This document shows positions 13,819-25,968 of a stretch of 64,000 nt of DNA, piece by piece (the first letter of the stretch is position 1; each line of letters begins with the position of its first letter). Both the position numbers and the translations under genes were made by a program. Source of the stretch: Epiperipatus broadwayi (taxonomy: Eukaryota; Onychophora; Udeonychophora; Euonychophora; Peripatidae); the NCBI GenBank assembly GCA_028023455.1, contig JAQFVV010006216.1:4296877-4360876 (forward strand), in the 5' to 3' direction. Under the pieces are notes generated by a model. That model did not search any database and had not been told where the DNA came from. It was given only the letters and a program-made list of their open reading frames with translations.

Positions 13819-13824
13819 TTTATT
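13819..13824 (-). terminator. Candidate polyadenylation signal of the beta-lactamase-like gene
   Basis: A canonical AATAAA on the minus strand begins 19 bases after the stop codon at 13844. AATAAA is common by chance in DNA this AT-rich, so the signal at 13718-13723 is an alternative. Confidence 0.35.
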
Positions 13825-13843
13825 CTGTGTATAATCTTAAATT

Positions 13844-14032
13844 TTAATTTGAATATTTTTTTATTGTGGTTAAGCTTTCATATAAAGCTTTAAACAAACT
13901 CAAAAAACGTGAATCTAGGCCTGTCATGTCTGAACTGATAACATTGGAAACAAATCCAAAACCAATTTGCGATTCCAAATCACCACCAGCAATCTGTCCT
14001 CCATAACCAGGATGACCAATTATTATTTCATT
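13844..14032 (-). CDS. Terminal exon, serine beta-lactamase-like (LACT/EstB-type) protein
   Basis: The exon encodes 62 residues and a TAA stop. It opens NEIIIGHPGYGGQ; the GHPGYGGQ block is the C-terminal signature of eukaryotic beta-lactamase-domain proteins of the class C/EstB type, the counterpart of the KTG/HxG region that lines the active site. It continues IGFGFVSNVISSDMTG, the last core beta strand, then a helix with FLSLFKALYESL, and ends TTIKKYSN, as these proteins usually do. The acceptor is a long T tract then AATAG at 14038-14033. The exon starts in phase 0 and its frame is open to the stop. It joins without a gap to the exon at 54057-54305, giving NPNR then NEIIIGHPG, the order and spacing seen across the family. 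The substrate of animal members is mostly unknown. No frameshift or missing residue is seen. Confidence 0.85.
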   Translation of the reverse strand, partial: NEIIIGHPGYGGQIAGGDLESQIGFGFVSNVISSDMTGLDSRFLSLFKALYESLTTIKKYSN

Positions 14033-15061
14033 CTATTAAAAAAAAAAAAAAAAAAATTCTTTCATAACAAATGCATAAATGTGTGTTATGTATGTAATAC
14101 TTAAGCAAGCAATATAAATATATTTAGCATTATATGAATGTGTCGATATACATACATGAATGTATAAAGAATGCCCCAAAAGTTAGGCATCAGAAAAGAA
14201 AGACAAAGCTCTGATTTATAGACCTTGATCAACATATCCACCATTACACTGTTAGCATACAAATTTAGGAGTATGATCCTGACATATGATTAATATGTCA
14301 GAATTATGCACTATATACCTTTGTAATATGCTAATGAAAATGTTCAAGATATCTTACTTTCTCAGAGATAGTGACACATTATCAAATTATATCCATCAAT
14401 TAAAATTATTTTCAATTAATTTCTATTGCTATTGAACTTTACATATCATTTGTAAATACTTAGGAACATGGTAAATATTACTTTTTGACACCTGTTTTGG
14501 CAACAATTGACTAAAAACTTTCTGGAGTTACTACATTAAATAAAGATAATAATCATTTATGATCATCAAATGATCTTAAAAATTCTCCGAATGTTATATC
14601 ATTTGTAGATCCTGTTTTTTTAAATGTTGCCAACAAGTCTGCTAGACAGCATGCTGCATTATGGAATGATAGTCTAGATGCAATTTGTTCTTTGATTTCA
14701 ATTTTTTACAAATAGAATTACTTGCAATTCATTCTTCCTTGCTCAGATACAATGTGATCTGTAAAAATATACATTAATACTTTAATGTTGAACTTATGGA
14801 TCATCTTTAGTTTTGTATCTTTCTAACTGTGTTAATAATAATTGAACAGATTAGTGCTCAGGAGTTCATAAAAAATTCAAACATTGAAAGTAATAAAACT
14901 GAAGATGCAAAACAGTGCTTACATATGTTCAAGAGTGTACAGATTTTTAAAAAATACTATATATATATATATAAATGTTAAATTGATTTTCACAGGAAAA
15001 ATTGTTTGATAAGAACTTCCCTTCCTTGATGTGTTGTCACCAAAAAAACAGAATAAATGTG
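14033..15061. other. Intronic stretch without recognisable genes
   Basis: It holds a short hairpin (CTGACATAT/ATATGTCAG at 14279-14301) and an adjacent TGCCCCAAAAGTTAGGCATC block at about 14171, which resembles the end of a DNA transposon, but I found no matching partner end. Confidence 0.4.
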
Positions 15062-15642
15062 TATTTTTCTATTTTGGTATCCCATTATCACTCAGCTCAG
15101 ATATTTTCTGTGGCAAAAAATATCTTTATTAGACTATTTAATCTTTCAGATAAATCATATTTAGAGGAAGAAATAAATTATACAAGCAATATTTTGTTAG
15201 CTAATGGTTATAATAATTAAATCAGAAATAAAGCTTTATTTCAGGTCTAAAATAATCATACTAAAAAAAAAAAAAAAACAGCCATTAAAACTTATATTTC
15301 TTATAAAAACAATAAACTTTAGAAAATATTACATATATTCTAAAATGCTTTAATATAAGAATATATATCACTAACCAAAAACTTTGGGAAATTCTGTCCA
15401 TGCCTAAGGATTTAATCCCTTTTGAGATCCAGGGTTTATGAATCCTGTGTGGAGTTTATGGAATCTCTTATGTAGGTAAGAGTAAATGTGACATCAGGAG
15501 TAAGAGATGTGAATATACAAATGCAGATAAGCAGTTCTCATCAACAGTAGCATTCTCACTCCATGCTATAAATGCAGGTCATAATATAGATATAGACTTA
15601 CACATGAGTGACTTGACTGGCAGTAATTATGAGAAAGAATAG
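15062..15642 (+). pseudogene. Penelope-like element relic (RT tail plus GIY-YIG endonuclease)
   Basis: Two fragments on the same strand fit the C-terminal part of a Penelope-like polyprotein. The first (to 15220) includes SDKSYLEEEINYTSNILLAN then GY, the linker after the reverse transcriptase, where family members read E-E-I..-L..NGYP. The second is an open frame 15451-15642 that starts GVYGISYVGKSK, a shortened GIY-YIG nuclease signature, continues with an arginine-rich helix (DIRSKRCEY) and ends with HAINAGHNIDI, matching the conserved H-x-x-N-T-G-H-x-I-D block. The frames are separated by stops and about 230 bp of non-coding sequence, and the nuclease has lost residues between GVY and YVG. 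The reverse transcriptase core was not found upstream. It is dead but identifies the retroelement type that spreads hammerhead repeats in animals. Confidence 0.55.
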
Positions 15643-18600
15643 TAAAAAGTAGTTTTGAAATTCTTTAAAGCATTTTTTTTATATATAATATATATTAAAA
15701 ATAATAATACTGTAATATGTTAGTTTTTATTATTAATATCTGAAGGATTTAAATATATATATATTATTTTTATTAAAAAAAAATGTAATAAGTTAATTTT
15801 GGAATTGGTAGTTACAAGACTGAGAATTAAAAAAAAGGATGTACTTAAAACTATAATTGAAATAATGTATGTTGGAATAACTGATCAAATGTTACATAAT
15901 TTCAATAATATATAATAAAATTATGCAGACTAATTAAGAAAAATTATATAAATAAATGGGGTAGAATAATTAAAAAATAGATCTTAAAAAATAATAAGGT
16001 AATCAAAACATCTACGCATCTACATTTTGATTTCATAAAAACAGAAAAAAAAAATTGAGATTGTATTTTACAATTAGTTTTATATATTGTTACATTTTTG
16101 GTAAAAGCCAATATTTTGCTTTTATTAATAGATAAAACTATATATAATCTTTAATTTTTACTTTAAAATATGCAACTAAGGGTTATTTAAGACATGGGCA
16201 TGGATTAAAAAAAAAAACAGGTGAGGCTGCAGAGTATGTTTAAAGATATGTGTTTCTTTAAAAAGCATCCTTGAAACTAGATGCTCTGGATACTATAATT
16301 GCAACTGCATATGTTTGTACTAAAAAGTTTCAATTCCCAGTGCAACTAGAAATATATTATGATGATTCTAACAAGCATTTATGTAAGTAATTTTAATAAG
16401 CAAAAAGAAAAAAAAGTTCTGAAGAGAAAATATATAAGTGGATATTCTAGCTTTATTTCCAAAATGTACATTTCTAGGAAGAAAACTCTAAGATAGAAGA
16501 AGCTACTGCAAGAACTTCTGCAAAGAAACTGTTTTACTTTTATGCAGACAGATGAAAATTGCTTGAATTATTCGAAAAAAAAACAAAAAAAAACAACTTT
16601 ATAATTTATACATATTATTTAAGAATGTTTTGAAACACCTACTCTGATTTCATATATATATATATATTTGTTAATTAATATTAATTAATCATAAATACAT
16701 TTTGTTTTTAAATTATTATAAATTGGTGATTGTATAAATATATATGCAAAATGGAAATGTGAACGATTTGTAGTTAATTCATTTCAATTTTTAATCTTTC
16801 TTTAAGATATATTAAAGGACAAATTATTTGTTGCTTTTGATTAATTTTCTTTTTTAAAAAGTGATTTAAAAAAAAGAAAAAAAATTATCTTTACAGGATA
16901 ACTTCTTTTAAATATAATTAGGATCCATAACATGTCTAAAAAATGTTCTTTTAAATAAAAAATGTAATAATATTTCAGGTTATAATATAATTCTAAAATG
17001 TATAGCTTAACAAAAAACACAGAAGTCATATAGCAGGATATATAAATATAAGATAGGTGTCCATGTTCATGCAGAGGATAAATGTCCAAGTTATACAATT
17101 AAAAAACTACACTGTAACCATTTTAATTTCAAATTAAGCATATAAATTGTTTACTATTACAAATATGATCAAGTATTGTCTTACATGAAAATAGAATCTT
17201 GTGTTAATGACCATTAATGGTATATGCTTTTATATGTATAAACTTTATTACATAAATACAGTTATATATGAACTATTATTATAGTAATGTTTAATTCAAA
17301 GTATTAATTAGGAACAGAAGTGATTAAGAAGTAAAAATATTATTTATCAAAGATAGAATTCAAAATCTGACAATCTCTATGAATTATTATTAATTTTATG
17401 AATACTGTTTTATAAGAGATAATATTTAAAGACTGATCACCTCTTCAAATTGCTTTTAATTTTATGCAAGTTAAATTGTGTAGCTATGTATATATTTACC
17501 AAAATTTACAATGGAAATATATTGATAGACTAATTTTATTTTGGATACATATACGATGACTATGAATGTAAATGTGATTAGATAAATTGATATATTTGTA
17601 GGAGTCATTAACAAGTGAAGTCATATCCTAGATGCATTAAAGACATAGAGTATTTGTTAATATCAGTCAATGCTTGATCATAGTATCATATTATTTTACA
17701 AGCTAAAGTTTATGTAATTAATATTTATAAAGTTTGATTAGATGTAAATCTTGAACATTTTCAGGGCATTTCAATGTTTTAATTTGTTGTGTATTCATCA
17801 CATACTCATGAAATATCCTTAAAATATAATTTAGAAATGAGGCTATTCATGAAATAATATTACTTAATAATAAAATTTAAAAAGGATAATTAAATAAGAA
17901 ATTAATTATTTAAAGAGGAATAAAATTTAAATTAGAAGAATATAATTGAAAAGGAGCTGTTAATAGTTTTTGTTAACTATAATGCCTCATAATATGTTTT
18001 ATAAATGTTAACTAAGGAATGTATTATATTTTCTTGAGAATGGAAATAATGAATGATATACACTGAAAATTGTTATCATTACTCTGTAATAAATTATTGT
18101 TTATTGCCATAAATTTAAGTATTGTGAGAATTCAATTTCTTATAGATGAAAATTATTCAGCCAGAATACCATGACCATGATTTATTTCATCCAGGAATAA
18201 TTCAAGTGATCCTTAATTTAGCCAGGTATTATAAATCAAGAGTGATGGCTTAGTCAGATAAAACCAATAAAGTATAGGAATGATTAAAATAAAGAGCAGA
18301 AATATTATGAATAAATGGTGATAAACTAATCTTTTTAGTTTAAAAACAAGATATATCCTTGAAACATTTCCTCATGGTATTTATCAGATGATATTCAGAT
18401 TTTGATGATGAACATGAACTCATCTCTGAAAAATAAAGGTAGGTATATTATTTATTTATTGTTTTATTATGCTTAGCTCACATTATTATCGTAGATATTA
18501 GTATATTTAAAGGTATATTCAAATATTACAATCAACAATGAATCACAAACATATATCTGTAAAAAAGTGTTTATAAAATTCACAATTATAAAAAAGACAA

Positions 18601-19494
18601 TATTTAGTTTATGATTTATGGTTAGAGATTAATGGGTTTTGACACAACTAACGAATAGGGTTTCACTCAAACTGGTCCTACAAGCCTTGTATTTACAATT
18701 CAAAATTTGGCTATTGAATAACATCGTATATCTTATTTAAAAATATATAATAAAGATTGCTTAAATGTTCTTATTCATTAGATTAAGATATATCTTATTA
18801 CAAAGCTAAATCATATTCAGAATTTGGATACCATATAACATCATATACTTTAGCTAATCAACAAAATAAAGGATACTTAAATGTTCTTATTCATGTTGTA
18901 ACATATGTACTATTTATATAATTGGTTATGTTATACACATATTAGTGAGATCTAAATATTCAAGAGTTAATGAATTTTCTGACTACAATATATTTATATA
19001 TTGTAATAGTGGAATTTAAATTCAAATCCTGTGACTTTTTTATATTTAATATTGATCTTGTTATCCTAATAATGACATAACAAAAGAGATAATATATAAA
19101 TATGAGATATAAATATTCAATATTTTAATTACTATGCACAATTAATCTTTAAACATAATCAAATAGGATATTAAGCTCATGGTTAGACGTATATATGTGA
19201 AGTTATATATTGGCATAATAGAACAATAATGAATATATATATTCTGATTAAAATGTTTAACATAGTTATTTTCTATAAAACAAATGAGTAAGAAAGCATT
19301 CCAACTTTTAAAATTAGATATATTTTGTAAAGACATTTTAATAACAGGAAACACAGATTTATTAGGAAGGAAATTAAATGAATGAATGAGAAAATAAGCT
19401 TGACCCGAATGAGGTTAAATACTATGACAATGTACCAAGAAAACAAGATATTATAGAAAGTCTCTTTTTAAAAAGAACAATAAGTCCACATTTT
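15643..19494. other. Intronic AT-rich stretch without recognisable genes
   Basis: Short frames such as 16841-17098 minus are biased to Y, F, I and K and match nothing I know. Poly-A runs and TA microsatellites (for example 16655-16668) are the only structure seen. Confidence 0.55.
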
Positions 19495-20245
19495 ATTTAA
19501 TACATATTAACAGTTTAGAATAGTAATAATCAATCATTAAGTTATCAACAACCTCAACCTATAGTCAAGACAATCCCCTTTAACAATAATGTATATTTAT
19601 AAGACCCTAAAGATTACAACTTGATGAAAGAGTGTGAGATTACTAATGCCAAAAAGTTTAAAACAAATCTCACTAATCAGGCAAATATAACTTGTTCTGA
19701 AAGCAAACTAATAAATAGTCATTTATAATTTCCAAATTCCATATAAAATATATATTTACTAAGGCAATAAAACCAATTACTCAAGGTTTTAAAAGATTTA
19801 TAAATGTAGATGATAGCAGTCAACTCTTAAGCTATCAACAATCTCAACATGTAGTCAAAGCAAACCTCCTTTAATAATAAGTGGTACCACCATTAGCTAT
19901 GGTCTGATAAATTTATATAGACATTAAAGATTGCAACTTGATCAAGGAGTTATAATTGACTATTTATTAAGTCTGCTTTCAAAACACATTGTAATTGCCT
20001 GATATTAATGAAGCTTGTTTAAACTTCTTTGCATTATTAATCCCACACTCCTTGGTCAAGTTGCAATCTTTAATGTCTATATAAATATATAAGGTCATAG
20101 ATAAAGATGGCATCATCTTTAATGTTAAAGGTTATCTTGTTTACAGATTGAGATTGTTGGTAACTTAAGGGTTGATTGTTATCATTTACATTTATAAACT
20201 TATTAAAGCCTTGAGAAATTGGCTTTATTGTCTTAACAATTTAGT
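19495..20245. repeat. Three-copy foldback repeat
   Basis: One motif series appears three times: a TCAACTCTTAAGCTATCAAC block, TAGTCAAnnCAAnCTCCTTTAA, TATAAATTTATATAGACATTA, AAGATTGCAACTTGATCAAG, then AGTTTAAAnnAAGCTTCANTAAT. Copy 1 (about 19520-19745) and copy 2 (about 19757-19985) are direct; copy 3 (about 20045-20240) is inverted, so copies 2 and 3 form a hairpin with arms near 190 bp. No coding frame is present. It looks like a non-autonomous foldback element, family unknown. Confidence 0.65.
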
Positions 20246-21301
20246 ATTATAAATCTACTAGATACATTTATAATTTATTTTGAACCATGATGAATAAGAT
20301 GGGGTGAATAATAAAACTTCTACGTATCATGGCTATTTAGCCTTTTCTGTGGAGAATCTATATACAGTAACATCAAATTCAAATTTGTCTCATAATGGTA
20401 AAAAAATATTAAATTATGTAATGAAATATATATTTGTAAAATCATTTAAAGGAATAAGAAATTACATTATAAATGCACAATTGTAATTCATGATAAAATG
20501 TGCTAAATGCAAGTATGAAATATAGTTTAAGTTTAAAAATAATCATCAAAGTTTATAAATAAAATAGGACACTCATATTTGAACTAAATACAAACTATAT
20601 ATATTGTGTACCTTCCAATTTAGCCCATGACTAAATTGCAATAGTGTGCATAAAATAACAGAAAAAAATCATTATCACATTTTCTTGTATAAGAAAGGAA
20701 AGCTGTAGGGCCGAGTTCCAACCCTACATGACCAAGCACCCCAAAACCTCAAACAGAGAGTGGGAAAAATATTTGTTTCCCTCTGTATCAGTAAAAAGGA
20801 TAATATATGCTTTTAATAGTAGCACATATAAATAGTTATCTGTAGACACAAACTAGTCAATTAATCATTTTTCTGATTTTGATTATTAACCTTCTTTAAA
20901 ATTAATTTCTACTTAATAGATTATAATATTTTCTTTAATCTTTAATTCTAAGTCTTACTAAATTGTTCTCTGAATTTTAAGCTATAGCTTTTCAGATCAT
21001 TCAGATTATTTTTTGATAAGCTGGTTATATATGGATGAGTGTGTGCCTATATTTACAGACATAAAACTAAAACATTTACAAACACATTTTGATTATAGAA
21101 CGGGTTTTGTTAAAATCATTTTGTGATTTTTTTTATAAAAGTTATATTATTTAGAAGCAATTTATTTTATTTTGTCTGAAAAGGTTAGAGGTTCACTTGA
21201 CCTGTCAGATCAAGGTCAGAGGTTAATAAAAGATAGAGGTCAAATTTTAGACTTGAGAAAAGGGGGAGACTGCTGTTAGAATTGAGAGTCCAGATCAGTC
21301 A
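20246..21301. other. Intronic stretch without recognisable genes
   Basis: It contains a small GC-richer patch with a GTAGGG/CCCTAC hairpin at 20705-20727 and repeated AGGTCA-like words at 21184-21245 (GTTAGAGGTTCAC, AAGGTCAGAGG, AGAGGTCAAA). These half-sites could be chance. No gene is seen. Confidence 0.4.
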
Positions 21302-21568
21302 ATGATTACATTACCAAGAAATCATATTATTTTAGATTTCTTGCTAATCACAAATTTAAAGAAAATTGTCAATTTTGAAAACATTTTGATGGATGGTTTA
21401 ATTAATGGAAGCCATGTGTTTCTAGCAACAAAAATATGTGAAATCATGAGACAGACTAACTTGTATAAAAAGCTGAAAATAAGTCTGATAGAGAAAATAA
21501 ATAAACTAGACTGCTTTGGAGAAATCAGAGACTATTTTAAAGATTTCTACATTAACATGATGGGCTAG
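21302..21568 (+). CDS. Unrecognised 88-codon open frame, probably element-derived
   Basis: The frame has a less biased composition than most random frames here (acidic, basic and hydrophobic residues mixed, for example KICEIMRQTNLYKKLKISL), with helical periodicity. I do not recognise it. A purine run AAAAGGGGGAGA at 21258-21269 just upstream resembles an LTR-element polypurine tract. After the stop, further coding-like text (SLNPKYIK) appears in another frame, suggesting a decayed longer gene, perhaps of a mobile element. No splice sites or host-gene evidence were found. Confidence 0.2.
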   Translation: MITLPRNHIILDFLLITNLKKIVNFENILMDGLINGSHVFLATKICEIMRQTNLYKKLKISLIEKINKLDCFGEIRDYFKDFYINMMG

Positions 21569-24117
21569 AAAGATATTTTATGGGCTTCCATTTGTCCTAT
21601 CAAGAGATCAATGCACATCAGAAGAGTTTGAATCCAAAGTATATAAAACACTTTATAAGTAATTGCTAAAAATGAAAGAAAAAACTCATTGCCTCACCTG
21701 TGCTTTCAAATCTAAATGGATTTAGAAGTAAAACGCTGAAATCTGTGAAACCATGCTATTTCATTTATGCAATTTTCTGAATTTAAACCAAAGCAGAATG
21801 CTAAAATATATGGAAAGCAGCAAATATCCATGGTCTATTAAAAGTAATTATACTTAGAAGAAATGAAGAAACAATTCCAGTGCTAAATGGTCTCTTATCG
21901 CAGTAAAAAAGAATCGCAAGCCCAAGCAAGAATAGGACTGTTCCAATAAAACACTGTAATTGGTAAATATACGCACATTACATATTAGTGTGTGAATGCA
22001 GTCAAATTTTAAACCTTCAACAAGCTGACTTTAAAATCATTGGACTCTTTGCTCTTTGAAAGTGCCTGTGCCTCAAAGTAAAAGAACTGATAATATGAAT
22101 TTTAATTATATTTTTATCAGTCACTTAATATTAACAGATCTTTTAATAATACATCCAATCTCTTTTTTTAAAATCGTTGAATCTTAAAAATCAATTATAG
22201 AAGATTTTCAGTAATACTAGCTATTGCATTATTGATGAATTATGTATTCTCAAATTATTACATGTAACCATTTATGTGTGCATTTTATTTTTATAAAATG
22301 TGTTTATCGTATATCGATTCAAATATTATGAAATGTTGATTTATATTGTATGTCAAAAGGCTTTTTATTCATAATGGGAATTAACACATATACACACATA
22401 GTAATATAATTATGCTTAATTACATGTATATTTGTTGAGCCTGAATGTTAAAAATCGGTAAAAATTTAGCATTAGGGGAGAGGGATTTTTTAAAGTAATT
22501 AATGACTTAGATCAGTGGACAGTCAGATAGGTAATTAGAAGCTAATTTCCTTAAATGCTCTAATCTCTATAATATGACTAACCTTTCCCTAATCGATTCT
22601 TTTTTTTAATATTATGTTTAAATTTATAAAGATGAAAATATGTTATATGCAATAGGTGTGTATGTGTGTGCATAGTGTATTTTTTTTTTTAATGAAATGT
22701 TTTTTTAGGATATAAAAATTTTATTTATCCATTATAGAAATGAATGCACACACATTACCCTTCATAATATGAACGCTGAGTATGTGTCATTAAGGGAAAG
22801 GGGGAAGATCTTTGATATTATTAATATTATTATTTAAAAGGTAAACAATTTATCATTATTAATTACATAATTTTTTTTATCTTTTATTATTAATGATTAA
22901 TCAGTAATAAATGTTAGTTTGTTTTATTAAAAGCATATATCTTTCTTAAGAGTTATTCATTGTCATTAATTATGATCATTCATCATCACTGATGAATATT
23001 AATCATTAAGTCATAATTTATATATAATAACGTTTAGGTAAGAAATTATTGGTTTATAAAAGATTAAATTTTATGTTGTTAGTTCTAAAGCTGTGGCTGA
23101 AAGCATCATTACCATCACCATCATCTTATTAATCGATAGCCTTAATAGTGTTTAATGGCCAGATATAAATAATGGTTATTATTTGTAAGCCATTACAAGA
23201 TAATGACTACCATCAAGATCATTAAATGTCACCGAGATGTAGTGAATTGCCACCAATAAATCTTAATATGAGGTAGCAGAAAAACTGATGCGAGTGTTAA
23301 ATATGGACTTATGATATTAAAATCTTGAGTAATAATTTGTCTGATAATTTTATATGCACAACTAAAGCATAAGGATGTTTTGTTTTCCTTAATGTTAGTG
23401 CAAATGTGATATGGTTCTAAAATACAAAATCCTACATCCTGTTATAAATAAAGTACCAAATGGGTTCAAACCAGGTACATCTGAAAGTAGGTATATAATG
23501 TAACTTTGTCTAGCACGTATTAGTTCATTTTGTCATCATTTCCCCCTCAAACCATTTAATTTATTTTATTGATATTTTTATTAGTTACATATGGCACATT
23601 TTTATAAGTTACAATATATATAAAATATACACAGGAGACCATCATGGGATTTCAGTGGGAAATTCAAAGATTATTGGATTAATTATTTTTTTTATGTTTA
23701 TTTATAAATATAGGTACAAATATATTGTAAAAATTGTATTATAATTAATAAATACTGTGCTTAATTAGCATTCCTTACAAATAGAAGAAGAGTATTTATC
23801 AGATAATTAACTTATTTAAATATTTATGTTGAATGTATGAGTATTATTCAGTATTCATCTATTTATTTTGTAACCAAAAGAGATTGAGGTAAATTGTTAA
23901 TATCTACTGGGAATCATTATTTTCATTATTATTCCATTTAATCAAAAGTATGCCTACTTCTCTCACTGTATATATAAAACAGTTGAAATAATTGCTTTGG
24001 TATTTTTTTTTAAGATATTTGTAATGAAAACTTATTCATATGATTGCAAAATATAAAATTTTACAAAGTGGTTAGTGACTCAAGCATATTATCTAAAGTT
24101 ATTTAACAAAATATATT
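21569..24117. other. Intronic AT-rich stretch without recognisable genes
   Basis: No frames, RNA genes or repeat pairs that I can support are present. Short ATCATT/AATGAT runs near 22970-23110 are low-complexity. Confidence 0.5.
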
Positions 24118-24740
24118 ATATTAATTTTATCAGAAGGAAATTATACCATATATATGCACTGTAAGGTTGTTTTAATACCTCAATGTTTGTTGAGTATGAA
24201 GGATATTCTCAGACCAAACACAAAATAGAGACTTTGAAAAGATAAGAGCGGTCATTTTACCTTTGTAACTAAATTCACTTGTATAGGCCAATCTAAAGTA
24301 CCTTGGAATAAAAACATGAAAGTTGTCCACATTAATCACTTTACATCCATTAACTTTATTCTATCTATGAACTATCGTGAAATCTTCCGATCTACTGCCT
24401 ATTAATATTATAAAATATTAGAATCTATGTAACTCTATTTAATTTATTAGTGCAGTATTTTTATGTAATTTTAATCACATAGGAATTACATCCTACTCAT
24501 TTCATCAATGTTTTAGATTGGCCTATATAAGTGCATTTAGCTACAAAGATAAGACAGCTACTCTTATCTTTCAAAGTCTCCATCTTATTCTTTGCTTTGA
24601 GCGTATCCTTCATACTCAACAAAACATCGTTGAGGTATTAAAACAACAGTTCAGTGCATGTGTATAATGTGTAATTCCCCTCTGATTAAAATTACATATC
24701 AATACTGCACTAATAAATTAAATAGAGAGTTATATTAATT
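24118..24740. repeat. Nested inverted repeat (foldback element)
   Basis: The left arm, about 24118-24305, carries TGCACTGTAAGGTTGTTTTA, TGTTGAGTATGAAGGATA, GAGACTTTGAAAAGATAAGAG and GTATAGGCCAATCTAAA. The right arm, about 24513-24700, carries their complements in reverse order (GATTGGCCTATATAAG, CTTTCAAAGTCTCCATC, ATCCTTCATACTCAAC). A second, inner pair repeats a stretch containing AATTTATTAGTGCAGTATTT at about 24438-24457 and inverted at about 24703-24722. Arms differ by several per cent. No transposase is present. Confidence 0.7.
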
Positions 24741-25209
24741 TTAATAAGATTATATTGACATATAACCTGATTTGGTTTCTATGCATTATATTTTGGCCAT
24801 GAATATGAGGGGAAAACCTCAAAAGTACTAGGCCTAGATTAATTTAATTTGTTTTTGTTACTACTGACAGCTTCTTCTTCAGCGTGTTAAAGCGCTTATA
24901 TATATTATAACAAGTTTTAATACAACTCTAGAAATAGTTTATTAAACATACTATTTTATTATCTTTGACTAAAAAATATATTGTTTGATAAAATACTTAT
25001 TTACTTGAATAATATTTATTGTTTTGTTATTATTATTATATTAAGTGAATTTCATTTTGTTAATTAAAATTTTTTTAATCCACTCATTGTGGAATATTTC
25101 ATTCATCACTAGTCATCTATACTTGCATATTATATAATAATTGTAATTGGTAACAAATTTCTGTAAGGGAATTCTTGAAAATTAAATAGTCATATGGGAT
25201 TATATTAGG
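24741..25209. other. Intronic stretch with a possible retroelement end
   Basis: On the minus strand near 24895-24868 the sequence reads CGCTGAAGAAGAAGCTGTC, resembling the CTGAAGAAG motif of Penelope-like ends, but no GAAA follows in the right place. Otherwise nothing is seen. Confidence 0.3.
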
Positions 25210-25491
25210 TTGTTTTCTCATCTCTGGTGTTTGCCTCGAGATGTCGCTATTTCTAGGTCAATTCCTAGAAATATACCGTTTCACCGGCATTTACCCAACA
25301 AAAAAGGAAATTTTCTACGCTATAAATGCAGAAAAAGAGTCCTCACGTTATGTTGGGCGGCGACAGAAGCCAACACAAAAAGACTTCTTTCTATAATAAA
25401 ACACAGAAAGAGTTCCCGACAACGGCTGCCGGTTATGGCTTTTTTTTTCTATGCTAAAAGCAAAGAGAAATGCCTTTATTGGCTGCCTTAG
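25210..25491 (+). CDS. Unrecognised 93-codon open frame in a CpG-retaining patch
   Basis: The frame begins MFSHLWCLPRDVAISRS and is rich in arginine and lysine in the middle (YKCRKRV, IIKHRKSSRQR). I know no such domain. The DNA is richer in G+C and CpG than its surroundings (CTCGAGATGTCGC, TTCACCGGC, GACAACGGCTGCCGG), which suggests a relatively recent insertion or a transcribed repeat rather than a host exon. No convincing splice sites flank it. Treat the frame as possibly incidental to a repeat. Confidence 0.2.
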   Translation: MFSHLWCLPRDVAISRSIPRNIPFHRHLPNKKGNFLRYKCRKRVLTLCWAATEANTKRLLSIIKHRKSSRQRLPVMAFFFYAKSKEKCLYWLP

Positions 25492-25787
25492 TTGATTTTG
25501 TTATTCATTTTATCGTAATAATCAAATATCTATTATCTCTGTAGTTTCATGTGAGAGTGTGTGTATTTGAGCCAGTTGTAGTTTTTTAAAATTTGATTAG
25601 ACATTTTTTTTTTAATGTGCTGTAACTTACTTTAGTGTTGTAAGTTTATTAATAATGACGTGAATACTTCCATGAGGAATGTGTAACCTCAAAAAGTTAT
25701 TTGAAAGAGTACACGCCAGCATTTATTTGACAATCACGCGACAAATAATGTTCTCGCAAGAATTCATTCAATAACAAGTAAGATGGC

Positions 25788-25968
25788 CACTTCTAACTCA
25801 GGAGTATTTGAAGCTGTGGGAATTGCCATCAACTGAAGCCAGTGCTGTGGCGTATTTGAAAATAAAAATATCCTGTTGAAACAGAAAAAGTGTCTTTGTG
25901 GTGAGGAAATGCAAATTCATGATAATAAAGATCTGTTATGTCTGCCAGTTCTAGATAATACTCACTGG
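25788..25968 (+). pseudogene. Merlin / ISXO2-like transposase N-terminal relic
   Basis: From 25793 the plus strand reads EYLKLWELPSTEASAVAYLK, then after a one-base shift a stretch with ILLKQKKCLCGEEMQIHDNK and ending LDNTHW. A helix with a conserved leucine pattern followed by a treble-clef start (C-x-C-G-x-x-M) and a lost C-x-x-C partner resembles the N-terminus of ISXO2-like transposases (Merlin superfamily). Two frames are needed and the catalytic DDE part was not found. A chance resemblance is possible. Confidence 0.3.

Noticed and set aside
21184-21245. AGGTCA-like half sites as a nuclear-receptor response cluster
   Set aside because: The spacing is irregular, there is no linked promoter, and the word is short enough to occur by chance.
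21257-21290. Polypurine tract and 3' LTR start (AAAAGGGGGAGA then TGTTAG)
   Set aside because: No matching second LTR or primer-binding site was found; too short to support alone.
22986-23010. CTGATGA word on the plus strand as a further hammerhead
   Set aside because: No GAAA follows at a suitable distance and no arms pair.
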